Shown here: positions 1 to 6,759 of the stretch, one piece after another
Numbering within the stretch: position 1 is the first letter of the stretch
How the letters are laid out: every line of letters begins with the position of its first letter
DNA from: Bacillota bacterium
Lineage (GTDB): Bacteria > Bacillota_I > Bacilli_A > RFN20 > CAG-288
Length of the DNA stretch: 10,183 nt
Reading direction: 5' to 3'
NCBI GenBank assembly: GCA_023398335.1
Contig: JAEWSJ010000004.1
Location: 1-10,183 of the forward strand
Made by a program: the position numbers and the translations under genes
Notes under the pieces: generated by a model
What the model was told of the DNA's origin: nothing
Databases searched by the model: none
Seen by the model: only the letters and a program-made list of their open reading frames with translations

Positions 1-197
1 CTGTGCACTGCATTAAGACCTGCGACTACACCAAAAGTCCTTACTGCATTATACGAGCATTGTACAACGCCTACAAGGGCGACATGCAAAAAGGATATAC
101 TTTTGCCGGTGCAAACGCTTATTTAGCGAAAAAGATAAGTAGTGTTAAAGAGATTGTGTCAATTTTAAAAGCAGAGTTTAATGTTGCAAATGCATAA
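1..197 (+). CDS. Nitronate monooxygenase family protein, C-terminal fragment
   Basis: This is the last 65 or so codons of a plus-strand gene whose start lies left of the window; the frame is open to the edge and ends in TAA at 195-197. The visible protein begins with a Cys-rich stretch (HCIKTC, then SPYCIIRALYNA) and continues with the FAGANAY motif and a short helix ending in KAEF. That pattern matches, from memory, the C-terminus of FMN-dependent nitronate monooxygenase / 2-nitropropane dioxygenase-like oxidoreductases, which oxidise alkyl nitronates in the cytoplasm; many family members have no proven substrate. The flavin-binding barrel is outside the window, so activity cannot be judged. 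The GTG at 3-5 is an internal Val codon, not a start. The gene is followed directly by a hairpin terminator and is transcribed away from the defence operon's upstream end, so it is probably an older flanking gene unrelated to the operon. Confidence 0.72.
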   Translation, partial: VHCIKTCDYTKSPYCIIRALYNAYKGDMQKGYTFAGANAYLAKKISSVKEIVSILKAEFNVANA

Positions 198-200
198 ATA

Positions 201-236
201 AAAAAATACGGGCTGATTGAACAGTCCGTATTTTTT
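201..236 (+). terminator. Rho-independent terminator, probably bidirectional
   Basis: The segment 201-215 pairs with 222-236 over 15 positions, with one G-U wobble, around a 6-nt loop (ATTGAA). The stem has a GC-containing core (TACGGGCTG) flanked by an A-run on the left and a T-run on the right, so the RNA from either strand ends in a U-tract. It begins 4 nt after the nitronate monooxygenase stop codon, which it should terminate. In the opposite direction it lies about 140 nt beyond the last gene of the convergent minus-strand operon and could end that transcript as well. Confidence 0.85.
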
Positions 237-374
237 ATACACTTTATGAGTTTAAATCTGTATAATCAGATTAAGCTTAGGTGGGTTAACATAATAAGAC
301 ATACCATTCTTTTATTAACTGCCCTCTATCGTAGCACAATATACTACATTTACAAATATAATTAGCGCAAAGAA
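237..374. other. Convergent intergenic spacer
   Basis: This AT-rich spacer separates the terminator from the end of the minus-strand operon. It holds a weak 6-bp hairpin (AATCTG at 255-260 with CAGATT at 267-272) and an ATTAGCG element at 361-367 that recurs at the other side of the operon. No open frame in it looks like a gene. The left boundary of the acquired DNA probably lies here, but no target-site duplication is visible. Confidence 0.5.
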
Positions 375-1955
375 TTATATTAAATGGGAAACCTTAATTT
401 TCTTATACTTTTTTCCAATATCAAGCAAAAACGCATTCTGGTCTTTTATAATAAGTTCACCTTTTTGTAAACCCGCAATTTCACTTCTAATTTCTTGTAA
501 TTCCTTTCCATTAACGCCAAACAGATCTTTAATGACAGGGTCTGAAATAGTCTGTTGCTTCATAATCAATGGATATTGAGCGTTTGCATAAAAATCAAAA
601 TGCTTGCTTTTAAAACTTTCCATATTTTGCGTTGCAAGAATAATACTCAACCCCTTATTACGTCCAACAGCAATCAGATTCCTCAATGGGCGATTATCAA
701 AATCCAACATATAATGCGCCTCATCAATGATTGTAAAATGACGTATTTGCACATAATCCTCACTAACAGCTTGTTTTTCTAATTTTTCATATATCAAGTT
801 CAGTTTCGAAACTATAAAGTATACAATAGCTTTAGCCAATGGACCATCCTTTGGAAATTTATCCATTCTGATAATAAAGCATTCATCTGTCAAATTTACT
901 TTATCTTCCTTCTCAAATAAGTTTGCTCTTATTAGCTGTTTCAAAACAGAGGTCACACTATCATCTTTATCCGAATTTACCATTTTACTTTGATATATTT
1001 GCAGAATTAATTCAAAAGTGATAGGAGTACAATTTGTATATTTATATGCATCCACTATCGCTTCACTCAACCTATTACTCATGTTTGCGCTAATATTCGC
1101 TCTATCGAGCACACAAAGAGCATTAGCCATCTCAGTTGAGTAAAGATTAATTTCATTTATCGTCTTTCCTGTAAAATCTTTAAACGGAGTAAACGGAAGA
1201 GGTTTCTCCATTGGATTCAACAAACAACTCCTATCAACATCAAAATGATTCAACCAACCAATATTTGCAGGATCTGAAAACTCTCCCTTATAATCAAACA
1301 AAAGGAAATTTACAGGATAAGTCGTTTCTACTGAAAGTCTTCTGAACTGATTAATAAGCACTGCTAATAAGTTTGTTTTACCCGATCCGGTCGACCCAGC
1401 TATAAGAATTTGGGTATTGGTAATTGCTTTACCATTGATGTTTAGTGAAGCTTCCATTTCATCACTATACTGTCCGATAATAAGTTCTAGAGCAGGAACA
1501 GAACCAGAAGCTTTTCTATAAGTAGTAGTTGTGAGCAGGAAATCGTTCAATTTATTCTCATCAAGCAAATACTCTTTGCCTCTAAACATTTCTGCCGCAA
1601 TGATTCTTGAAACCAATGGGTTGTCATTCCAATCAATCTTAAAATCTCTATATCTAAGTTTCAGCAAAGCTGAGTATAAAGAACGCAAATCATTATGCGT
1701 AAAGAAACTAGACGGAATTCTAATACTTGATCTTGAAAGTTGAATACTATTTACTTCTTCCAAAGAACGTTTATCTGCGAGGTTTAAACCTGCAATTAAA
1801 CAAATACGCATAATTTTATTCCCTGTAAGTGTCACACGTTTCTCTGAACCAATAACCCGAGATAAATTAAGACGATGTTCTATTATTTCTTTCAAGGCAT
1901 TTAGTTCATCCAAAATGCCTTCTGCCTGACGTACATTATCTAATGCAATTTCCAT
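375..1955 (-). CDS. HerA/FtsK-superfamily ATPase with DndE-like N-terminal domain
   Basis: The protein is 526 residues from the ATG at 1955. Residues about 10-120 are a helical region with TGNKIMRICLIAGLNLA followed by a basic, hydrophobic second half, which resembles the small DNA-binding protein DndE (moderate confidence, no alignment run). The rest is a RecA-fold motor of the HerA/DUF87 type: Walker A GSTGSGKT at 187-194, the characteristic LLFDYKGEFSD just after it, Walker B FTIIDEAH at 407-414, and the GRNKGLSIILATQ segment at 431-443 with a likely arginine finger. HerA-like proteins form hexameric DNA translocases, often paired with nucleases in DNA repair or phage defence. The open frame extends upstream to a TTG at 1982, overlapping the previous gene; I prefer the ATG at 1955, which leaves 4 nt after the dndD-like stop. 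It is the last gene of the operon, in the same order as dndD-dndE in Dnd clusters. It has no own nuclease motif that I can see. Confidence 0.85.
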   Translation of the reverse strand: MEIALDNVRQAEGILDELNALKEIIEHRLNLSRVIGSEKRVTLTGNKIMRICLIAGLNLADKRSLEEVNSIQLSRSSIRIPSSFFTHNDLRSLYSALLKLRYRDFKIDWNDNPLVSRIIAAEMFRGKEYLLDENKLNDFLLTTTTYRKASGSVPALELIIGQYSDEMEASLNINGKAITNTQILIAGSTGSGKTNLLAVLINQFRRLSVETTYPVNFLLFDYKGEFSDPANIGWLNHFDVDRSCLLNPMEKPLPFTPFKDFTGKTINEINLYSTEMANALCVLDRANISANMSNRLSEAIVDAYKYTNCTPITFELILQIYQSKMVNSDKDDSVTSVLKQLIRANLFEKEDKVNLTDECFIIRMDKFPKDGPLAKAIVYFIVSKLNLIYEKLEKQAVSEDYVQIRHFTIIDEAHYMLDFDNRPLRNLIAVGRNKGLSIILATQNMESFKSKHFDFYANAQYPLIMKQQTISDPVIKDLFGVNGKELQEIRSEIAGLQKGELIIKDQNAFLLDIGKKYKKIKVSHLI

Positions 1956-1959
1956 ATTT

Positions 1960-3960
1960 TCAATCTTTAAGATTAATACCAAAATAACCGTTTTCTACAA
2001 CAGTATTTTGTCCTTCCACATTACGTTTCAACGTGTAAGTTTTTGAGATAAATGGTTCCAAACGCAAATAATCACTGTCTTTACGAATTTCGGAAGTTGT
2101 ACATAACAAAATTGTTTGTTCAGCCAACTGGGGAAAATATTCTTCCATCAAAACATCACGACTTTCTTCATCTAACACCCCCATGACTGTATCAATCATT
2201 ACCGGTGGATTATAATCTCCCAGGTTACGCAGCACCTTAAGCAATACTTGAATGAAAATTTGCTTTGAAGCAGCATTGAGTTGATTCAATGATATCTCAT
2301 TTCCGGCCTTATGATATAATTTTATAGCAAAATTGTCTAGTGTATCTGACAACTCAACGCGAGCAATGCACCCTTTATAAGAGAGTAATAACATATTGAG
2401 TTGTTTTTGCATTTCATTTTCTATAAGAAGTTTTTTCTGTCTAAGTAACGAGTTTACTACATCTTCAAAAAACGGCTTCATTTTTGCCAATGTATCATAC
2501 TTAATATCTGGTTCTTGTTGAATCTGCACATCATACTGATGAATACGTTTATTCAATCGAGCAATATCATCAGAAATTTGCAATTTTTCTTCTTCTAAAC
2601 GTTTAATTTGGGATTCTTTTGCCTCATAGTCCTTTATCATTTCAAAGTTTCCCCTAATCTGACTTCTTTCATAAGCCTCTTTCTGTATTTTCTGATTACT
2701 CAAATTAAGAATTCTTTCTTCAAGTTCCTGCCTAGTCCGGTCTAATTGCAAAAAGTCATTCGTATAATTGATATTAAGCAACCCTTTTAGGGCATCTACT
2801 TCCGAATCATCAAGAAAAGCATAATCATCTTGCTTATCTGTTCGTTTCTGCTTAGCAAGAATATAATTAGCCACATTCATTAAATCAATATCAGAAGAGC
2901 ATAATGCAAATTCTTTCAGATAATCAAGCACATCTTTTGTAATCAAAAAAACCTCTTCAGGAGTATATTGTCCACCAAGTCCTTGTTTCAAGTCATCTTT
3001 AAGCTTTAATATGCCATTAATCTCTACCGACATATTTGATGCTATTTTGGGCAAAAAAATATTCAATTCAAGGTTCTCTACAAATCCCTTTACAGAAGTG
3101 GAATAATCAATAACCTTTTTTATTGTTTCCTGTATGCTACTATCTAGTTGTTGGATTTTTATTTTTGTCTGATTCTCATCTTCTTCTCCGGATTTTGCTT
3201 TATCGTAACTTTCTTTCATCGCTGCCAGATACTTATAAAGTTTATCCATATCCTCAGACACACAATTTATCTTATTTTCAAGATCCAATTTATCCTTGCA
3301 TAAACCTTCATATTCTTCAATTTCTTTTTGAGCATTCATCCTCTGAACAGTCCATTCCTGCAAGAGCTTTTCAGACGCACGCTTCAACTGAATATATTTA
3401 TTGAACCCCATAACATTCTCTATATTATCGCGAATGATTTGAGCAAACATATTTTCCTCTAATAACTTGCTGGATTGCATGGCATCGAACAAAAAATACT
3501 GACTTAATTCCTGTGGAAGATTAGCCTTTATAATCTTGTTTACCTGTTGCTCACTTTTTGCACGTTGCGCCGGAGGAGTAGCAGTTCCATAAACAAATAT
3601 GTTTCCATTCATATTTAGAGATACACTTTCCACAGGTTTCTCTGCTGGATTAAGTACATATGTACGCTTCAATATATATTTTTGCTCTTGACCAAGAACT
3701 AGTCCCACAAAAGTTAGTTCCAACTCAATCTTATGCTCTGCTTTATTAAAAGCACCATTATTAAGCAATTCATTAAAATGTTGCTTATTCTTAATTTCTA
3801 GGCCATATAGCGCACCACAGATTGCTTCAAACAAGGTAGTTTTACCTCCGCCGTTCATACCACCAATAAGAATAATTGGCTGTTCACTGTTGACAGACAA
3901 ATCAAGATCCAAATTCAGGTAAGTTTTATAGTTGCTTACTTTTATCCGTTTTATTATCAT
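1960..3960 (-). CDS. DndD-like SMC/Rad50-type ATPase
   Basis: This 666-residue protein has the layout of an SMC/Rad50-type ATPase. The N-terminal half-domain begins with IIKRIKVSNYKTY and carries Walker A GGMNGGGKTT at 33-42 and the Q-loop/DndD-like segment QYFLFDAMQ near 154-162. Two charged, heptad-like coiled-coil stretches follow (about 190-290 and 405-480). The C-terminal half has Walker B VMIDTVMGVLDEESR at 587-601, where DndD proteins usually have an IDTPLGRLD-like sequence. Two features depart from the family: the ABC signature is LNAASKQ (561-567) instead of LSxGE/Q, and the centre between the coils has only one Cys (353), so no CxxC zinc hook. In Dnd systems DndD is the ATPase partner for DNA modification; here, without DndC, it more likely acts in DNA sensing or restriction (inference). 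An AGGAGG sequence 5 nt before the ATG supports the start. It could also be called simply an AAA/SMC ATPase. Confidence 0.85.
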   Translation of the reverse strand: MIIKRIKVSNYKTYLNLDLDLSVNSEQPIILIGGMNGGGKTTLFEAICGALYGLEIKNKQHFNELLNNGAFNKAEHKIELELTFVGLVLGQEQKYILKRTYVLNPAEKPVESVSLNMNGNIFVYGTATPPAQRAKSEQQVNKIIKANLPQELSQYFLFDAMQSSKLLEENMFAQIIRDNIENVMGFNKYIQLKRASEKLLQEWTVQRMNAQKEIEEYEGLCKDKLDLENKINCVSEDMDKLYKYLAAMKESYDKAKSGEEDENQTKIKIQQLDSSIQETIKKVIDYSTSVKGFVENLELNIFLPKIASNMSVEINGILKLKDDLKQGLGGQYTPEEVFLITKDVLDYLKEFALCSSDIDLMNVANYILAKQKRTDKQDDYAFLDDSEVDALKGLLNINYTNDFLQLDRTRQELEERILNLSNQKIQKEAYERSQIRGNFEMIKDYEAKESQIKRLEEEKLQISDDIARLNKRIHQYDVQIQQEPDIKYDTLAKMKPFFEDVVNSLLRQKKLLIENEMQKQLNMLLLSYKGCIARVELSDTLDNFAIKLYHKAGNEISLNQLNAASKQIFIQVLLKVLRNLGDYNPPVMIDTVMGVLDEESRDVLMEEYFPQLAEQTILLCTTSEIRKDSDYLRLEPFISKTYTLKRNVEGQNTVVENGYFGINLKD

Positions 3961-3965
3961 GGTAT

Positions 3966-3971
3966 CCTCCT
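3966..3971 (-). promoter_or_regulatory. Shine-Dalgarno site of the dndD-like gene
   Basis: AGGAGG on the minus strand ends 5 nt before the ATG at 3960 and overlaps the TAG stop codon (3972-3970) of the upstream small gene. It fixes the start of the SMC-like ATPase. A full consensus site is uncommon in Bacteroidota, whose leaders are usually A-rich instead. Confidence 0.7.
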
Positions 3972-4206
3972 ATCTGATTTGTTGAATTGCTGATTTTATA
4001 ACCGACTCTGTCTCATTATCAGTTATTTCAATAGAATCAACCTTTTTGGCATGATAATTTCGTAGAATATCTTCACTTACCCAATTAAAATCCACTTCAT
4101 GCTTTTCGCATAAAGCTTTAATTAACTGCATATCTTCATTACGTATACCGTAATGAAGAAATTTATTATCTAATCCTTTTTCCATCACTTTATGATTTAT
4201 ATTCAT
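3970..4206 (-). CDS. Small DNA-modification-system-associated protein
   Basis: A 78-residue soluble, highly charged protein lying between res and the dndD-like gene. After Met-8 it reads as helix (DMQLIKALCEKHEVDF), then WVSEDILRNYHAKKV, then an acidic, Ile-rich tail. I have a recollection, not verified, that databases hold a family named DNA modification system-associated small protein with this kind of sequence beside such operons; its role is unknown. There is no Cys pair, transmembrane segment or recognisable catalytic motif. The longest frame starts at an ATG at 4206, overlapping the res stop by 17 bp and lacking a ribosome site; a start at the ATG at 4185 (Met-8) would leave a 4-nt gap after res and is equally likely. 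Its stop overlaps the Shine-Dalgarno site of the next gene, so translation of the two is probably coupled. A role as an adaptor between Res and the ATPases is conjecture. Confidence 0.75.
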   Translation of the reverse strand: MNINHKVMEKGLDNKFLHYGIRNEDMQLIKALCEKHEVDFNWVSEDILRNYHAKKVDSIEITDNETESVIKSAIQQIR

Positions 4207-6556
4207 CAGGGTAGAAACTATCCCAGTTTACAATCTCTGTTGTATTTTCAATCTTCATTGGAGAATATTTCCAGTTTTCTCCATCCTGAATAATAATTCC
4301 ACCTTTAAGGCTCTTATCTTTATTCTCATCATTGTTAATGTAATCAATCAAAGCATTATGCTTATTGACACCGTTTTTATCACTACCTGCACTCTTAGTA
4401 TCAAATAAAAATATCTGTCCATTTTTCATTCTGATAACAAAGTCTACATAAAATAACGCTTTTTCTTCATCCACATTCGTGTACCCTATGGAATAATGTT
4501 GCTTGCCAGAATCTCCATTCTTATACCACCAGTCTATGTATTCTTTATTTTCTTCAAGAAATTGAGCAAATTTAAGCTCAGGAGCAAATATATTTTGAAG
4601 CTGTATATACGGCATCAAAGCGTGATTTTCTACCTGCTCATTTATAATATTCGTATCCTCTTTGTAAAGGCGGTCGGCAGGTACTTCCCAGTTATATCTC
4701 ACAAAACCTTTTGATTTATATTCCACTTGTCTCTTTCTAAGAATATGAGAATATGAATTCAACGCTTTTTGAATAATATCTATAAATTTTTTCCTATTTG
4801 CACGAAAAAGAATAACTTTAATTGCATCACTTTCAAATAGTTCAAAAAGCTCTTCCATAGCTTCTTGCAAAGCAATTGCCAAGGTCTTTACGCTAACCCT
4901 TTCGTATGTGCCGCCGAGTACTTGCGCACAGAAGGCCATAAAAGCTATATTCAGTTCACTCATGGTACGTACATACTTAGCCTTATTTTTGATCATGGTC
5001 TGTCCAATCTCTCCTGTTATTTCAAGATCCTCAACTATATCAATACTAATACTGGCCACATTGAAATTGATTTTGTCGACAACAGCCTGTCTGTTTTTAT
5101 AAATTTGACTAGCCCTATCCTCCTGGCTTAAGTCTTGTTCTTCCTCACCGTCAAATTCAGCGGCAGTAAAAAGAGAATGCATAAGATTGGTCACCAGCCA
5201 ATTCTTTTCAAAAGTGCTTATTAAATGCCTTTTAAAATCAGAGCCAAGTCGGTTACGCTCTGCAGAAGTACGTTCATTATATTCCGAAATAAGATTCACA
5301 TTGACAAGTTCAGCTCTTCTCACAGCATGTAACGAAGACATATAGTCCATATCTTCCTTCACAATTTCTATGATATCTTTACTCAGGTTAGTATAAACAT
5401 ATCCCCTATTTAAGATATCATTCTGATAATAATGCTGCTCAGGCATACGCAGAATACGTCCTACAGTCTGGGCCGAGAATGTAAAGCTTTCAATCTTCCT
5501 GAAAATTAAAAGCACAGCAGCACGAGGACAATCCCAACCTAAAGCAATTGCCTGTTTGAAGAGCAACACTTCAGTAAGATCATCATTATCAGCTATATCT
5601 CTCAAGTTATCTGTTTTTTCATTACTTAGCCAGATAGCCAGCTTACCATTATTGACAGTTATATTTTCTATTTTATCAAGGTATTCAAGTACTTCCTCCT
5701 TTACACTGTTATCTTCACTACTCATTCCTTCACCATCATTGGGCAACTGTATGAGTAATAAAGGATTTATGTTTACCCCCAACTTATTATATGCTTCCGC
5801 CAGTTCTTTACGTTTTTTTAAAGCTAAATAGATAAGATGTTGATTCAATGACCCTAAAGATTCTTTGAACACTAGCTCAGGGTTCAATACAACCCCTTCT
5901 TTTATCATCTCTTCCGCGATAACTTTTTCTCGAGGTACGTTCACTTGCTCGTCAGCACGTGCGGTCGTTTCCGGAAGAGGAGTAGCAGATAGTCTTATTT
6001 CAACTTTTGGCTGTATATTGGCTAACACTTTCTCAGACTTCTTAGCATTTCTGCTACCAAACATGTGCTCCTCATCAATAATAACCACTATAGGAATGCC
6101 ATTATCTACCTGAGTTCGGCGAGTTATGTCATAGAGCGACGCTGATAATTCTGTATCACGAATCATTATAGCATTATCCTTATTAATACTCTCCCAGTTG
6201 ACGAACAATATTTCCCCGGATTTAATATAACCATCTATAGAATGGTCCAATTCATCGTATATAACAGGGCGAAGTACTTTTGTTTCCGTGAAGTAATTCT
6301 TCATTTTAAAATAACTCTGTTCATGTAATTTGTTGGGTGCTATCCATATATAAGCCACTTCTGTATAAGGAGAATCCGGCCGTTCTATCAGTTCATTATT
6401 TAAGCGCATAAGCATTTCCGAGGCCATAACTGTTTTCCCGCTACCGGTGGGCGACTTGAATACCAAAATATGCCGATTACCACTTAACGATAATAGATCA
6501 ATGGTCTTGCCTACCAATTCTTTTACAGCTTTCTGTTGGTATGCTATATTTTTCAT
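4190..6556 (-). CDS. res: Type III restriction enzyme Res subunit (DEAH helicase-nuclease)
   Basis: This 788-residue protein is the restriction subunit of a type III system. The superfamily 2 helicase core runs from about 1 to 400: motif I SPTGSGKT at 35-42, motif II DEEH at 161-164, motif III SAT at 190-192 and motif VI QTVGRILRMP at 363-372. A long helical middle follows, and the C-terminus carries a PD-(D/E)XK-type nuclease: D705, then D719-T-K721 inside LFDTKSAG. The usual Glu of ExK is Asp here, a conservative change, so activity is likely. In characterised type III enzymes Res needs Mod to find the target, uses ATP to move or switch along DNA, and cuts about 25 bp from unmethylated sites. 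At 788 residues it is somewhat shorter than EcoP15I Res (about 970 from memory). The ATG overlaps the preceding stop by 4 bp (ATGA) and has AGGAGG 6 nt upstream, so the start is secure. Confidence 0.93.
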   Translation of the reverse strand: MKNIAYQQKAVKELVGKTIDLLSLSGNRHILVFKSPTGSGKTVMASEMLMRLNNELIERPDSPYTEVAYIWIAPNKLHEQSYFKMKNYFTETKVLRPVIYDELDHSIDGYIKSGEILFVNWESINKDNAIMIRDTELSASLYDITRRTQVDNGIPIVVIIDEEHMFGSRNAKKSEKVLANIQPKVEIRLSATPLPETTARADEQVNVPREKVIAEEMIKEGVVLNPELVFKESLGSLNQHLIYLALKKRKELAEAYNKLGVNINPLLLIQLPNDGEGMSSEDNSVKEEVLEYLDKIENITVNNGKLAIWLSNEKTDNLRDIADNDDLTEVLLFKQAIALGWDCPRAAVLLIFRKIESFTFSAQTVGRILRMPEQHYYQNDILNRGYVYTNLSKDIIEIVKEDMDYMSSLHAVRRAELVNVNLISEYNERTSAERNRLGSDFKRHLISTFEKNWLVTNLMHSLFTAAEFDGEEEQDLSQEDRASQIYKNRQAVVDKINFNVASISIDIVEDLEITGEIGQTMIKNKAKYVRTMSELNIAFMAFCAQVLGGTYERVSVKTLAIALQEAMEELFELFESDAIKVILFRANRKKFIDIIQKALNSYSHILRKRQVEYKSKGFVRYNWEVPADRLYKEDTNIINEQVENHALMPYIQLQNIFAPELKFAQFLEENKEYIDWWYKNGDSGKQHYSIGYTNVDEEKALFYVDFVIRMKNGQIFLFDTKSAGSDKNGVNKHNALIDYINNDENKDKSLKGGIIIQDGENWKYSPMKIENTTEIVNWDSFYPDEYKS

Positions 6557-6759
6557 GCTTTTCCTCCTTCTTCTAATATTTTTTTCATTTTAGTTATTAA
6601 GACGTATCTCAACTTATTATCAAATTTGACCCTTGCAGTAGTTATAAATTCAAACACATGCATAGCATTGAATGCTTGATTTATCTGCGGTATAATTTCC
6701 TTTGCCACTGATGACATTTCTGGGAACTTCACGTATGTTTGATAGGTTTGCATGCTCAT
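6553..6759 (-). CDS. Small hypothetical protein between mod and res
   Basis: A 68-residue basic protein I do not recognise. It has no membrane segment or Cys pair; the sequence suggests a helix around MSSVAKEIIPQINQAFNAM, a central strand-like segment (VFEFITTARVKF) and a C-terminal basic helix (LITKMKKILEEG). It overlaps mod and res by 4 bp each (ATGA junctions at 6756-6759 and 6553-6556) and has a strong GGAGGTG ribosome site 4 nt before its ATG, so it is surely translated and coupled to both neighbours. The position suggests a partner of the Mod-Res complex or a regulator of it, but nothing in the sequence proves this. A second ATG two codons on (6753) is a possible alternative start. Confidence 0.75.
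   Translation of the reverse strand: MSMQTYQTYVKFPEMSSVAKEIIPQINQAFNAMHVFEFITTARVKFDNKLRYVLITKMKKILEEGGKA
6563..6568 (-). promoter_or_regulatory. Shine-Dalgarno site of res
   Basis: AGGAGG on the minus strand, 6 nt before the ATG at 6556 and inside the last codons of the 68-residue gene. It supports the chosen res start and translational coupling. Confidence 0.7.

Noticed and set aside
1956..1982. Nine-residue extension of the HerA-like protein to position 1982.
   Set aside because: The upstream codon is TTG with no ribosome site, and the extension overlaps the previous gene; the ATG at 1955 fits the 4-nt spacing better.
4865..6113. Plus-strand open frames opposite res, and similar ones opposite mod and the dndD-like gene.
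   Set aside because: They are low-complexity, Ser/Leu/Ile-rich mirror frames of well-supported genes and have no motifs.
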